Below, one piece after another: positions 1 to 7,922 of a DNA stretch of 64,000 nt. A program made the translations under genes and the position numbers. Under the pieces are notes generated by a model. That model was given only the letters and a program-made list of their open reading frames with translations. It was not told where the DNA came from and made no database searches. How positions within the stretch are numbered: the stretch's first letter is position 1; each line of letters starts with the position of its first letter. The DNA is from Streptomyces sp. NBC_00568 (GTDB taxonomy: Bacteria > Actinomycetota > Actinomycetes > Streptomycetales > Streptomycetaceae): NCBI RefSeq assembly GCF_026341855.1, contig NZ_JAPENW010000001.1, positions 1,302,001 to 1,366,000 on the forward strand. Reading direction: 5' to 3'.

Positions 1-27
1 AACGAACTCGGGCCGCAGCGGAGTTCC

Positions 28-258
28 TCAGCGTTCCCCTTCGAGGAATCGACCCTCGTCGAGGTCGGTGGTGAACCGCTCCAGCCGCCTTGTCGCGTCG
101 GCGAGATCGTGCTTGGCCACGGCCGTAATGACCAGCAGCTTCCGGGTCAGCGCCATCCGTACGCCCTCCGGGACTTGCAGTGCGCGCACTCTTGTGTGCG
201 CTTCCTTGAGTTGGGCCGCGACTGCCACGTAGAGCTCGAGTTGGCCGTCGTGTTCCAT
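28..258 (-). CDS. Small protein of unknown function (76 aa)
   Basis: I do not recognise the family. The product is a short, charged, probably helical protein with Arg/Lys/Leu-rich character (it contains the stretch MALTRKLLVITAVAKHDL) and an acidic/basic C-terminus ending in GER. It has no signal peptide or membrane segment. I start it at the ATG at 258; the frame remains open further upstream to 378, but that extension is Pro/Arg-rich and looks non-coding. It lies downstream of leuCD on the same strand, separated by about 280 bases that contain a hairpin, so it probably has its own promoter. Coding bias (GC-rich third positions) supports it being real, but function is unknown. Confidence 0.6.
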   Translation of the reverse strand: MEHDGQLELYVAVAAQLKEAHTRVRALQVPEGVRMALTRKLLVITAVAKHDLADATRRLERFTTDLDEGRFLEGER

Positions 259-445
259 GCACAGATTGTGCCATCTGGGGCGAGTTGTCGCCTGCGCAGG
301 GGGTAACTGCCGTACCCCGAAGGCCTGCTGAGCACCCCGGCCGGAAGCGGCGCCCACATGCGTGTACCCAGGCAACATCCCCTGTAACTAGGGGAGTTGA
401 CAGTCATCTCCGGGGTGCCCTGGAGCCGTCCGGGGGCAGACACAG

Positions 446-479
446 CTGTACCCCCAACCGTCCACGATTGGGGGTACAG
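446..479 (-). terminator. Hairpin after leuCD
   Basis: Perfect 12-bp inverted repeat (arms 446-457 CTGTACCCCCAA and 468-479) with a 10-base loop. It lies 57 bases beyond the leuD stop codon on the minus strand and is a good candidate for the leuCD transcript end. There is no T-tract, as is usual in Streptomyces. The rest of 259-535 holds no gene that I can support. Confidence 0.6.
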
Positions 480-535
480 AGGGGTGTTGCGGTGGCTGAA
501 ATCAGTCTTGCCACGGCCGCGTCGCGGCCCGCGCG

Positions 536-1129
536 TCAGACCTGCAGCGTCTTCGGCTTGTGCGACGGCCGCTTGCTCTCGTACGCCGCGATGTCGCCCT
601 CGTTCTGGAGGGTGATGGAGATGTCGTCCAGCCCGTTCAGCAGCCGCCAGCGGGCGTTCTCGTCGAGCTCGAAGGCGGCGGTGACGCCCTCGGCGCGCAC
701 CTCACGGGCCTCCAGGTCGACCGTGATCTCGGCCTGCGGGTCCTTCTCCGACAGCTCCTGGAGCGCGTCCACGATCTTCTGCTCCAGAACCACCGTGAGC
801 AGGCCGTTCTTGAGCGAGTTGCCGCGGAAGATATCCGCGAACCGGGACGAGATCACGGTCTTGAAGCCGTAGTTCTGGAGCGCCCAGACGGCGTGCTCGC
901 GGGAGGAGCCCGTACCGAAGTCGGGACCCGCCACCAGCACCGTGGCGCCCTTGCGCTCGGGCTGGTTGAGGATGAAGGACGGGTCCTTGCGCCAGGCCTC
1001 GAAGAGACCGTCCTCGAAGCCGTCCCTGGTCACCTTCTTGAGCCAGTGGGCGGGGATGATCTGGTCGGTGTCGACGTTGCTGCGGCGCAGCGGGACGGCC
1101 CGGCCGGTGTGCGTGGTGAATGCTTCCAT
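536..1129 (-). CDS. leuD: 3-isopropylmalate dehydratase small subunit
   Basis: Small subunit of isopropylmalate isomerase, the second step of leucine biosynthesis (2-isopropylmalate to 3-isopropylmalate); it works as a heterodimer with LeuC in the cytoplasm. The 197-aa length is typical. The N-terminus ([31 protein letters not shown]) carries the family's hallmark NVDTDQIIP segment, and residues around 70-80 ([17 protein letters not shown]) form the aconitase swivel-domain substrate loop with the SSREHA motif. The ATG at 1129 follows the leuC stop by 5 bases, so the two form one operon with probable translational coupling. Confidence 0.97.
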   Translation of the reverse strand: MEAFTTHTGRAVPLRRSNVDTDQIIPAHWLKKVTRDGFEDGLFEAWRKDPSFILNQPERKGATVLVAGPDFGTGSSREHAVWALQNYGFKTVISSRFADIFRGNSLKNGLLTVVLEQKIVDALQELSEKDPQAEITVDLEAREVRAEGVTAAFELDENARWRLLNGLDDISITLQNEGDIAAYESKRPSHKPKTLQV

Positions 1130-1134
1130 GGCTC

Positions 1135-2559
1135 TCAGACTCCAGCGGGCACAGGGGCGTCGGACAGGTCGGCCGGGGAGGCCAGGTGGCCGAGGACCGC
1201 CGACGCGGCGGCGACCTGCGGCGAGACCAGGTGCGTACGGCCGCCCTTGCCCTGCCTGCCCTCGAAGTTGCGGTTGGAGGTGGACGCGGAGCGCTCACCG
1301 GGGGCCAGCTGGTCGGGGTTCATGCCCAGGCACATCGAGCAGCCCGCGTGCCGCCATTCGGCGCCGGCCTCCTTGAAGACCACGTCCAGGCCCTCGGAGA
1401 CGGCCTGGAGACCGACCCGCGCGGAGCCGGGGACGACCAGCATCCGTACGCCGTCGGCGACTTTGCGGCCCTCGACGATCTCGGCGGCCGCCCGCAGGTC
1501 CTCGATACGGCCGTTGGTGCACGAACCTACGAAGACGGTGTCGACCTTGATGTCGCGCAGCGGCTGCCCGGCGGTCAACCCCATGTATTCCAGGGCCTTT
1601 TCGGCGGCGTGGCGCTCCGAAGCGTCTTCGTACGAAGCCGGGTCGGGGACGTTCGCCGAAAGCGGCGCGCCCTGGCCGGGGTTGGTGCCCCAGGTGACGA
1701 ACGGCGACAGGGAGGCGGCGTCGATGACGACCTCCGCGTCGAATTCGGCGTCGTCATCGGACTTCAGGGTCTTCCAGTACGCGACAGCGGCGTCCCACTC
1801 CTCGCCCTCGGGGGCGTGGGCGCGGCCCTTGAGGTACGCGAAGGCGGTCTCGTCGGGGGCGATCATGCCCGCGCGGGCGCCGGCCTCGATCGACATGTTG
1901 CAGATGGTCATCCGGGCCTCCATCGAGAGCTTCTCGATGGCGGAGCCGCGGTATTCCAGGATGTAGCCCTGGCCGCCACCCGTACCGATCTTGGCGATGA
2001 TCGCCAGGATCAGGTCCTTGGCGCTGACGCCGTCGGGCAGCTCGCCGTCGACGGTGATGGCCATGGTCTTCGGGCGGGCCAGCGGCAGCGTCTGGGTGGC
2101 CAGCACATGCTCGACCTGCGAGGTGCCGATGCCGAACGCCAGGGCGCCGAAGGCTCCGTGCGTGGAGGTGTGCGAGTCACCGCAGACCACGGTGGTGCCC
2201 GGCTGGGTCAGACCCAGCTGCGGTCCCACCACGTGCACCACGCCCTGCTCGACGTCGCCCAGCGAGTGCAGTCGTACGCCGAACTCGGCGGCGTTCTTGC
2301 GCAGCGTCTCCAGCTGGACCCGGGAGACCGGGTCCGCGATGGGCTTGTCGATGTCGAGGGTCGGGGTGTTGTGATCCTCGGTGGCGATGGTGAGGTCGAG
2401 GCGGCGCACCGGGCGCCCCGCCTGACGCAGACCGTCGAAGGCCTGCGGGCTGGTCACCTCGTGCAGCAGGTGCAGATCGATGAAGAGGAGGTCGGGCTCG
2501 CCCTCGGCGCGCCGGACGACATGGTCGTCCCAGACCTTCTCCGCGAGTGTCCTACCCAT
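1135..2559 (-). CDS. leuC: 3-isopropylmalate dehydratase large subunit
   Basis: Large, [4Fe-4S]-bearing subunit of isopropylmalate isomerase for leucine synthesis. The 474-aa protein has the aconitase-family cluster ligands Cys347 (VGSCTNGR) and Cys407/Cys410 (GCSMCLGMN), plus the substrate-binding segments [13 protein letters not shown] (about 127-140) and [10 protein letters not shown] near the C-terminus. The frame is open to 2703, but the ATG at 2559 is chosen because it has a clear ribosome site (GGAGGG, 6 bases away) and begins with the conserved [13 protein letters not shown]. It is first in the leuCD operon and is divergent from ndgR, whose product is known in Streptomyces to regulate leucine genes. 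Confidence 0.97.
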   Translation of the reverse strand: MGRTLAEKVWDDHVVRRAEGEPDLLFIDLHLLHEVTSPQAFDGLRQAGRPVRRLDLTIATEDHNTPTLDIDKPIADPVSRVQLETLRKNAAEFGVRLHSLGDVEQGVVHVVGPQLGLTQPGTTVVCGDSHTSTHGAFGALAFGIGTSQVEHVLATQTLPLARPKTMAITVDGELPDGVSAKDLILAIIAKIGTGGGQGYILEYRGSAIEKLSMEARMTICNMSIEAGARAGMIAPDETAFAYLKGRAHAPEGEEWDAAVAYWKTLKSDDDAEFDAEVVIDAASLSPFVTWGTNPGQGAPLSANVPDPASYEDASERHAAEKALEYMGLTAGQPLRDIKVDTVFVGSCTNGRIEDLRAAAEIVEGRKVADGVRMLVVPGSARVGLQAVSEGLDVVFKEAGAEWRHAGCSMCLGMNPDQLAPGERSASTSNRNFEGRQGKGGRTHLVSPQVAAASAVLGHLASPADLSDAPVPAGV

Positions 2560-2719
2560 CGCTTTCCCTCCGGCCGGCTTGTGTGGCGCCGGCCCAACTA
2601 GAGATTTCCGGGGCGGTGGACGTTCGTACCCCTCGTACCGGACGTCGTCCGCCGGACCCGTTGGTTCGCGGGCCGCTGTGTCTACAAGGGTGGCGCGTTC
2701 CACCGGAAATTGAACTTGC

Positions 2720-2736
2720 GTTTCACAGAGTGAGAC
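2720..2736. promoter_or_regulatory. Candidate NdgR/IclR operator between leuC and ndgR
   Basis: Imperfect palindrome GTTTCAC-AGA-GTGAGAC (7-bp arms, one mismatch) located 15 bases before the ndgR start and in the divergent leuC-ndgR promoter region (2560-2750). NdgR-type IclR proteins are known to bind upstream of leuC, so autoregulation plus leuCD control through this site is a reasonable inference from position and symmetry, not something the sequence proves. Confidence 0.5.
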
Positions 2737-2750
2737 GCGAGTATCGTTTC

Positions 2751-3467
2751 ATGGACAACAGTAGCGGCGTCGGCGTTCTGGACAAGGCAGCCCTTGTCCT
2801 GAGCGCTCTGGAGTCCGGTCCGGCCACCCTCGCGGGCCTGGTCGCGGCGACCGGACTGGCACGACCCACGGCACATCGCCTCGCCGTGGCACTTGAACAC
2901 CACCGCATGGTGGCGCGCGACATGCAGGGCCGTTTCATTCTCGGGCCCCGCCTCGCCGAGCTGGCCGCGGCCGCGGGTGAGGATCGTCTCCTCGCGACGG
3001 CGGGGCCGGTGCTCACGCATCTGCGGGACATCACGGGCGAGAGCGCGCAGCTCTACCGCCGCCAGGGCGACATGCGTATCTGCGTCGCCGCGGCCGAGCG
3101 GCTGTCCGGCCTGCGGGACACCGTCCCGGTCGGCTCGACCCTCACCATGAAGGCCGGTTCCTCCGCCCAGATCCTGATGGCCTGGGAAGAGCCGGAGCGG
3201 CTGCACCGCGGTCTGCAGGGCGCCCGCTTCACCGCCACCGCCCTGTCGGGAGTACGGCGTCGGGGCTGGGCCCAGTCGATCGGTGAGCGCGAGCCGGGCG
3301 TGGCGTCCGTCTCCGCGCCGGTCCGCGGGCCCTCGAACCGTGTCGTGGCCGCCGTGTCGGTCTCCGGACCGATCGAGCGCCTGACCCGTCACCCGGGCCG
3401 GATGCACGCCCAGGCGGTCATCGACGCCGCCGGCCGTCTCTCCGAGGCCCTGCGCCGCACGGGCTGA
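2751..3467 (+). CDS. ndgR: IclR-family regulator NdgR (amino-acid metabolism)
   Basis: Cytoplasmic DNA-binding regulator. Residues about 8-70 form the IclR winged helix-turn-helix (LDKAALVLSALESGPATLAGL, then TGLARPTAHRLAVALEHH) and residues about 75-235 the IclR effector-binding domain (VPVGSTLTMKAGSSAQILMAW). Length (238 aa) matches the Streptomyces NdgR protein, which controls leucine, sulfur-related and nitrogen-dependent growth genes; divergence from leuC strengthens the identification. I start at the ATG at 2751 (MDNSSGVGVL); the frame is open upstream to 2547, but that part lacks family similarity and runs antisense into leuC. A palindrome just upstream suggests autoregulation. Confidence 0.92.
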   Translation: MDNSSGVGVLDKAALVLSALESGPATLAGLVAATGLARPTAHRLAVALEHHRMVARDMQGRFILGPRLAELAAAAGEDRLLATAGPVLTHLRDITGESAQLYRRQGDMRICVAAAERLSGLRDTVPVGSTLTMKAGSSAQILMAWEEPERLHRGLQGARFTATALSGVRRRGWAQSIGEREPGVASVSAPVRGPSNRVVAAVSVSGPIERLTRHPGRMHAQAVIDAAGRLSEALRRTG

Positions 3468-3642
3468 CCTTCTCTCCACTCCCGCGCGACGGGACGGGCC
3501 GGCCTCAACGCCGCGGCAGGCCCTCCCCGATGCGCACCGTCCCGTACGCGGGGTGTGCCGGCCCCGAGGCCCGCGCACCCCGCGCCTTTTTCCGGCGTGA
3601 CCGAACTCATGGCGCAGGACGCCGAGTTGATCCCGGAACGCC

Positions 3643-3674
3643 GAAAGGGCCCCCACCGGAGTGGAGACCCTTTC
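3643..3674 (-). terminator. Terminator of the tRNA cluster
   Basis: Inverted repeat GAAAGGG/CCCTTTC (3643-3649 and 3668-3674) with a second inner CCAC/GTGG stem. It lies 8 bases beyond the 3' end of the last tRNA on the minus strand, so it probably ends the tRNA transcript. Bases 3468-3642, after ndgR, show no gene. Confidence 0.65.
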
Positions 3675-3682
3675 GAACTGCG

Positions 3683-3755
3683 TACCCCCGACCGGATTCG
3701 AACCGGCGCTACCGCCTTGAGAGGGCGGCGTGCTAGGCCGCTACACAACGGGGGC
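3683..3755 (-). tRNA. tRNA-Glu (anticodon CTC)
   Basis: 73-nt cloverleaf without encoded CCA. The acceptor arm is GCCCCCG paired with CGGGGGT (a G-T closing pair), discriminator A; the anticodon loop CTCTCAA sits on a CCGCC/GGCGG stem; the T-loop is GGTTCGAATCC. It is the last gene of the Gln-Glu-Glu-Gln-Glu cluster in the direction of transcription and is identical in sequence to the copy at 3873-3945. Confidence 0.96.
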
Positions 3756-3784
3756 CTTGGATCTTGCGTTTCCGCAGACCCGAG

Positions 3785-3856
3785 CTGGGCTACCAGGACT
3801 CGAACCTAGAATGACGGTACCAGAAACCGTAGTGTTGCCAATTACACCATAGCCCA
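3785..3856 (-). tRNA. tRNA-Gln (anticodon CTG)
   Basis: 72-nt cloverleaf. The acceptor arm begins TGGGCTA and pairs with TAGCCCA (discriminator G); the anticodon loop TTCTGGT reads CTG on an ACGGT/ACCGT stem; the T-arm is GGTTCGAGTCC. It differs from the Gln copy at 4124-4195 only in the acceptor stem pair next to GGC (TGGGC here, TGGCC there). Streptomyces normally make Gln-tRNA by charging with Glu followed by GatCAB amidation, so the nearby gltX would serve this tRNA as well. Confidence 0.96.
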
Positions 3857-3872
3857 TGGTGGTTTAGACCAG

Positions 3873-3945
3873 TACCCCCGACCGGATTCGAACCGGCGCT
3901 ACCGCCTTGAGAGGGCGGCGTGCTAGGCCGCTACACAACGGGGGC
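3873..3945 (-). tRNA. tRNA-Glu (anticodon CTC)
   Basis: 73-nt cloverleaf identical to the gene at 3683-3755: GCCCCCG acceptor, CTC anticodon in loop CTCTCAA, T-loop GGTTCGAATCC. It lies 16 bases beyond tRNA-Gln 3785-3856 on the same strand. The exact duplication points to recent copying or gene conversion within the cluster. Confidence 0.96.
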
Positions 3946-4007
3946 CCTAGCGATCCTGCATGAGAGTCAGCGGGTGCGACCCGAGCTGTCTCCCTGGGAA
4001 GGATCTG

Positions 4008-4080
4008 TACCCCCGACCGGATTCGAACCGGCGCTACTGCCGTGAGAGGGCAGCGTGCTGGGCCGCTACACAACGGGGGC
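4008..4080 (-). tRNA. tRNA-Glu (anticodon CTC), variant copy
   Basis: 73-nt cloverleaf with the same CTC anticodon and acceptor as the other Glu genes but a changed anticodon stem (CTGCC/GGCAG instead of CCGCC/GGCGG), a changed D-arm base (GGCCCAGC) and loop CTCTCAC. The stem changes are compensatory, so it should be functional. Confidence 0.95.
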
Positions 4081-4123
4081 GTTGCGGATCTGGATCTCCG
4101 CGTGTGCAGATGAGCTCTGCGAG

Positions 4124-4195
4124 CTGGCCTACCAGGACTCGAACCTAGAATGACGGTACCAGAAACCGTAGTGTTGCCAATTACACCATAGGCCA
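4124..4195 (-). tRNA. tRNA-Gln (anticodon CTG)
   Basis: 72-nt cloverleaf, first gene of the cluster in the direction of transcription. Acceptor TGGCCTA/TAGGCCA, anticodon CTG, T-arm GGTTCGAGTCC; nearly identical to the Gln gene at 3785-3856, with a compensatory acceptor-stem exchange. The promoter should lie in 4196-4285, between this gene and the HAD gene stop; I cannot fix its -10/-35. Confidence 0.96.
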
Positions 4196-4285
4196 CTGAA
4201 ACGCAACCCCACTCGGGGATTTTGTTTTAGCTAGCACCTCCGGGCTCCGGCCTTTCGGCCCGCTCCCGGCGGCGCAGAAAGAACA

Positions 4286-5020
4286 TTACCCGAAGGTGGA
4301 CCACGCTCCAAAACGGGTATCGGTGCCGAGCAACGCGGGGAGTTCGGTCAGCGACGAGATGCGGTGCGGACCCGTCGGCGGACCGTCTGACGCGAGGTGC
4401 GCGCCGTCCCGGTCGATCCAGACGGAGAGCAGGCCCGCCTCGGCGGCGCCCCGTCCGTCGATCTCCGGGTGGTCGCCGACGTAGGCGACCCGGTGCGGTG
4501 GCAGGTCCAGGGCCTCGCAGGCCGCGTGGAAGGCGGCCGCGGCGGGCTTGGAGACGCCGAGTTCGACGGCGCACAGGATCGCCTCGAAGCGGTCGCGCAC
4601 ACCGAGGACGCGCAGCTTGCGGTCCTGCACGAGGAGGCTGGAGTTGGACAGGACCGCGTGCCGGTGGCTGACCACGAGGCTGTCCAGGACGGGCAGGACG
4701 TCAGGGAAGAGGGTCCAGGCGCATTCGTAGTGGGTGACGTACCTGTCGAACCACGCGTCGGCCTCGCTGTCGCTCAGCGGCTCCCCCAGGAACACCCTGA
4801 CGCGCTCCCGGCGCTGGCCCTGCCAGTCCGTCTCACCGGCCGAGAACCTCGCCCACTGCGCGTCGGTGATCTCCCGCCAGCGCGCGAGGGCCTGCTCGAC
4901 GGAGGGGTGTCCGTCGAGCAGGCCCTCGGCCACGAGGTGGTCCCGCATGCCCGCACGGTCGGCGGCTGTGTAGTCGAAGATCGTGTCGTCGATGTCCCAG
5001 ACCACGGCGTCGATGCTCAT
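4286..5020 (-). CDS. HAD-superfamily hydrolase
   Basis: Cytoplasmic haloacid-dehalogenase-like phosphatase, substrate unknown. The 244-aa protein shows all four HAD motifs: I, DIDDT with nucleophile Asp9 and Asp11; II, SNSS; III, the Lys in GVSKPAAAAF; IV, GDHPEID. An all-alpha cap lies between motifs I and II (about 20-95), as in subclass C1 enzymes. The frame is open to 5257, but upstream sequence is Pro/Gly-rich and unlike the family, so I take the ATG at 5020 (MSIDAVVWDIDDT); its ribosome site is weak. It lies between the tRNA cluster and gltX on the same strand, with a terminator-like hairpin separating it from gltX. Confidence 0.85.
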   Translation of the reverse strand: MSIDAVVWDIDDTIFDYTAADRAGMRDHLVAEGLLDGHPSVEQALARWREITDAQWARFSAGETDWQGQRRERVRVFLGEPLSDSEADAWFDRYVTHYECAWTLFPDVLPVLDSLVVSHRHAVLSNSSLLVQDRKLRVLGVRDRFEAILCAVELGVSKPAAAAFHAACEALDLPPHRVAYVGDHPEIDGRGAAEAGLLSVWIDRDGAHLASDGPPTGPHRISSLTELPALLGTDTRFGAWSTFG

Positions 5021-5234
5021 GGACCGACCGTATCCCCGGGCCCGGTGAGCTGTCCCTAGGACGCTCGTGGTCGTACCGGTCGGCGTGAGGACGGGCCCTT
5101 CGCCGCCGCCCGGGTCCGCGGTGACCTGCCAGGTGCGGGTGACGTGCCGGCCGGCGCTCGGCGGTCCGGCCTTGGCGAGGGCGCCGCCGGCCGGGGTGGG
5201 CGGGTACTCCGGGTGACCGGTCGGCGCACGCCGA

Positions 5235-5263
5235 GGGGCGGTGCCCGAACCGGACACCGCCCC
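5235..5263 (-). terminator. Hairpin after gltX
   Basis: Perfect 9-bp inverted repeat GGGGCGGTG/CACCGCCCC (arms 5235-5243 and 5255-5263, 11-base loop) starting 22 bases beyond the gltX stop on the minus strand. It would end the FAH-gltX transcript before the HAD gene. Confidence 0.6.
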
Positions 5264-5284
5264 CTGTGCGCGTACGCCTTGTGG

Positions 5285-6760
5285 CTACGCGGCGAGCCGC
5301 TCCAGCGCGGCGTCGACGCGGGCCAGCGTCTCCTCCTTGCCCAGGATCTCCAGGGACTCGAAGAGCGGGAGGCCGACCGTGCGGCCGGTGACGGCGACGC
5401 GGACCGGCGCCTGGGCCTTGCCGAGCTTGAGTCCGTGCTCCTCACCGGCGGCCAGGACGGCCTCCTTGAGGGACTCCGGGGAGGACCAGTCGGCCGCGTC
5501 CAGCTTCTCGCGGGCCGTGCGGAGCAGCGCGTCGCTGCCCTCCTTCATGGCCTTCGTCCAGGAGGCCTCGTCGACGGCCGGCTCCGGCAGGAACAGGAAG
5601 TCGACGTTGTCCGTGATCTCGGAGAGGACCTTCATCCGCGACTGGGCGTGCGGGGCGATCGCCTGCCACTTCGCCTCGTCGAAGTCCTCCGGCGCCCAGG
5701 GCGCGAAGGGGGCGCGCAGCCACGGGGCGCAGCGCTCGGTGAAGTCCTTCACATCGAGCATGCGGATGTGGTCGGCGTTGATCGCCTCGCACTTCTTCAG
5801 GTCGAACCGGGCCGGGTTCGGGTTGACGTCCGTGACGTCGAAGGCGGCGACCATCTCGTCGATGGAGAAGATGTCGCGGTCCGCCGCGAGCGACCAGCCG
5901 AGCAGGGAGAGGTAGTTCAGCAGGCCCTCCGGGAGGAACCCGCGCTCCCTGTAGAGGTTGAGCGAGGACTCCGGGTCGCGCTTGGAGAGCTTCTTGTTGC
6001 CCTCCCCCATGACGTACGGGAGGTGGCCGAAGGCCGGGGTCGCCTTGGCGATGCCCAGCTCGGTCAGCGCCTTGTAGAGGGCGATCTGCCGCGGGGTGGA
6101 GGAGAGCAGGTCCTCGCCGCGCAGGACGTGGGTGATCTCCATCAGGGCGTCGTCCACGGGGTTGACCAGCGTGTACAGCGGAGCGCCGTTCGCGCGGACG
6201 ATGCCGTAGTCCGGGACGTTCTCGGGGAGGTACGTGATCTCGCCGCGGACCAGGTCGTCGAACGTGATCGCCTCGTCGGGCATCCGGAAGCGGACGATGG
6301 GCGTACGGCCCTCGGCCTCGTAGGCGGCCTTCTGCTCGGCGGAGAGGTCGCGGCAGTGGCCGTCGTAGCCGGAGGGCTTGCCGGCGGCGCGGGCGGCGTC
6401 GCGGCGGGTGTCCAGCTCCTCGGTCGAGCAGTAGCAGTGGTACGCGCGGCCCGCGTCCAGCAGCTTGCCGGCGACATCCCGGTAGATGTCCATGCGCTGC
6501 GACTGGCGGTACGGCGCGTGCGGGCCGCCGATCTCGGGGCCCTCGTCCCAGTCGAAGCCCAGCCAGCGCATCGAGTCGAGCAGCTGGTTGTACGACTCCT
6601 CGGAGTCGCGGGCCGCGTCGGTGTCCTCGATGCGGAAGACCAGGGTGCCTTCGTGGTGCCGGGCGAACGCCCAGTTGAACAGGGCGGTGCGGACCAGTCC
6701 CACATGGGGGTTGCCGGTCGGGGACGGACAGAAACGTACGCGGACGGTCGCGTTAGCCAC
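5285..6760 (-). CDS. gltX: Glutamyl-tRNA synthetase
   Basis: Class I aminoacyl-tRNA synthetase charging tRNA-Glu; in actinobacteria it is normally non-discriminating and also mischarges tRNA-Gln for later amidation. The 491-aa protein has the HIGH-type motif [10 protein letters not shown] (residues about 12-21) and the KMSKS-type motif KLSKRD (about 255-260). A Cys-rich segment HCYCSTEE (about 110-117) resembles the zinc-binding site of bacterial GluRS, though ligands look incomplete. Start is GTG at 6760; it overlaps the upstream FAH-family stop by 8 bases (GTGGCTAA), implying translational coupling. It lies just upstream of, and on the same strand as, five Glu/Gln tRNA genes. Confidence 0.97.
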   Translation of the reverse strand: MANATVRVRFCPSPTGNPHVGLVRTALFNWAFARHHEGTLVFRIEDTDAARDSEESYNQLLDSMRWLGFDWDEGPEIGGPHAPYRQSQRMDIYRDVAGKLLDAGRAYHCYCSTEELDTRRDAARAAGKPSGYDGHCRDLSAEQKAAYEAEGRTPIVRFRMPDEAITFDDLVRGEITYLPENVPDYGIVRANGAPLYTLVNPVDDALMEITHVLRGEDLLSSTPRQIALYKALTELGIAKATPAFGHLPYVMGEGNKKLSKRDPESSLNLYRERGFLPEGLLNYLSLLGWSLAADRDIFSIDEMVAAFDVTDVNPNPARFDLKKCEAINADHIRMLDVKDFTERCAPWLRAPFAPWAPEDFDEAKWQAIAPHAQSRMKVLSEITDNVDFLFLPEPAVDEASWTKAMKEGSDALLRTAREKLDAADWSSPESLKEAVLAAGEEHGLKLGKAQAPVRVAVTGRTVGLPLFESLEILGKEETLARVDAALERLAA

Positions 6761-7529
6761 GCTTGATCACCTTGTTGGTGAGAGTGCCGATGCCTTCGAT
6801 GGTGACGGCGACCTCGTCGCCGACGTTCAGGGGGCCGACCCCAGCCGGGGTGCCGGTGAGGATGACGTCGCCCGGGAGCAGCGTCATGGCCTCGGTGATG
6901 TTGACGATCAGGTCCTCGATGGAGTGGATCATCTCGCTGGTGCGGCCGAGCTGCCGCTGCTGCCCGTTGACCGTGCACTGGATGGTGAGGTCGGCGGGGT
7001 CCAGGTCCGTCTCCACCCAGGGGCCGAGCGGGCAGGAGCTGTCGAAGCCCTTGGCCCGGGCCCACTGCTTCTCGCGCTTCTGGACGTCGCGGGCGGTGAC
7101 GTCGTTGGCGCAGGTGTAGCCGAGGATGACGTCCTTGACGCGCTCGCGCGGAACCTCGCGGCACATGCGGCCGATGACGACCGCGAGCTCGGCCTCGTGG
7201 TGCAGCTCGCTGGAGAAGGAGGGGTACTGGATCGGGTCGCCGGGGCCGACCACGGAGGTCGACGGCTTGAAGAAGGCGAACGGGGCGTCGGGCACCTCGT
7301 TGCCGAGTTCCTTGGCGTGCTCCGCGTAGTTGCGGCCGAAGGCCACGACCTTGTTGGGGAGCACCGGCGGCAGCAGCCTGACCTTGCTCAGCGGGACCTT
7401 CGTGCCGGAGAGCTCGAAGTCCGCGAACGGGATGCCCTTGATGATGTCGAGGACGAGCTCGTCCGGCTTGTCGCCTTCGACCGCGCCGAAAGCGACGTTG
7501 CCGTCGATGGAGAATCTGGCGATGCGCAC
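6753..7529 (-). CDS. Fumarylacetoacetate hydrolase family protein
   Basis: Mg-dependent C-C hydrolase/isomerase fold protein of the FAH superfamily (258 aa), cytoplasmic, substrate not known; homologues act on oxaloacetate, acylpyruvates or 2-hydroxyhepta-2,4-diene-1,7-dioate. The metal site is visible as the E...E..D pattern: [15 protein letters not shown] (about 106-120) with D at DVTARD (about 144-149), and the GTPAGVG loop near the C-terminus (about 224-230). Start is GTG at 7529. The stop overlaps gltX by 8 bases, so both are expressed together. There is no biochemical link between the two that I can infer beyond conserved operon structure. Confidence 0.92.
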   Translation of the reverse strand: MRIARFSIDGNVAFGAVEGDKPDELVLDIIKGIPFADFELSGTKVPLSKVRLLPPVLPNKVVAFGRNYAEHAKELGNEVPDAPFAFFKPSTSVVGPGDPIQYPSFSSELHHEAELAVVIGRMCREVPRERVKDVILGYTCANDVTARDVQKREKQWARAKGFDSSCPLGPWVETDLDPADLTIQCTVNGQQRQLGRTSEMIHSIEDLIVNITEAMTLLPGDVILTGTPAGVGPLNVGDEVAVTIEGIGTLTNKVIKRG

Positions 7530-7687
7530 GGGATCCTGGCGCCCCTCACTGAGCCGGCTGGAGTCTGACGCTCCAGGCTAACGCGGCAAGGGGCGCGAGC
7601 TTCGCGCATATAGGCCGGGACGGTGAGCGGCGGCGCGCCGGTCGGGCGCGGTGGGCGTCGGGGCCCCTGTCCGGGGCCGTGAATGAC

Positions 7688-7722
7688 GGGGCGGGGCCGC
7701 GCGCCGGGCGCGGCCCCGCCCC
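7688..7722 (-). terminator. Strong hairpin after the NPRRT small gene
   Basis: Perfect 14-bp GC-only inverted repeat (arms 7688-7701 and 7709-7722, 7-base loop). It begins 11 bases beyond the stop of the small gene at 7734-7922 on the minus strand, and lies upstream of the FAH-gltX operon, so it separates the two transcripts. Confidence 0.7.
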
Positions 7723-7733
7723 GGCCACCGTGT

Positions 7734-7922
7734 CTACTCCGCGGCCGCGACCGCGACCGGGATGTCGATCAGGACGGTGCGGCGGGGGTTGGCGGTCTGG
7801 AGGGGAAGGTCGACCGAGTGCTCCGGCCGCTCCGGCGTCTGCAGGGCGTCGGCGTCCTCGAGGTGCGCCAGCGTCGTGCGTCGCGGGTTGGCTATGTTGC
7901 GGAACATCATCGTCGTCTTCAC
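7734..7922 (-). CDS. Small protein with duplicated ANPRRT motif (62 aa)
   Basis: Unrecognised small protein. Two copies of an (I/T)ANPRRT(T/V)L motif occur, at about residues 9-18 and 44-52, separated by an acidic/Glu-Pro-rich linker; the C-terminus is hydrophobic (DIPVAVAAAE). It has no cleavable signal peptide or clear membrane segment. I choose the GTG at 7922 (reads MKTTMMFRNIANP); the two adjacent ATGs at 7910 and 7907 are alternatives, and the frame is open to 8003. The motif repeat and the strong terminator directly after it argue that it is a real gene. A peptide precursor, a duplicated binding motif or a small adaptor are all possible; no modifying enzyme is adjacent. Confidence 0.6.
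   Translation of the reverse strand: MKTTMMFRNIANPRRTTLAHLEDADALQTPERPEHSVDLPLQTANPRRTVLIDIPVAVAAAE

Noticed and set aside
3683-4195. tRNA cluster as integration site of a mobile element
   Set aside because: No integrase, excisionase or displaced tRNA 3' fragment was seen in the flanks.
7734-7922. Reading the ANPRRT protein as a RiPP precursor
   Set aside because: No lanthipeptide, radical-SAM, YcaO or protease gene is adjacent and there is no obvious leader/core boundary; kept only as an unknown small protein.
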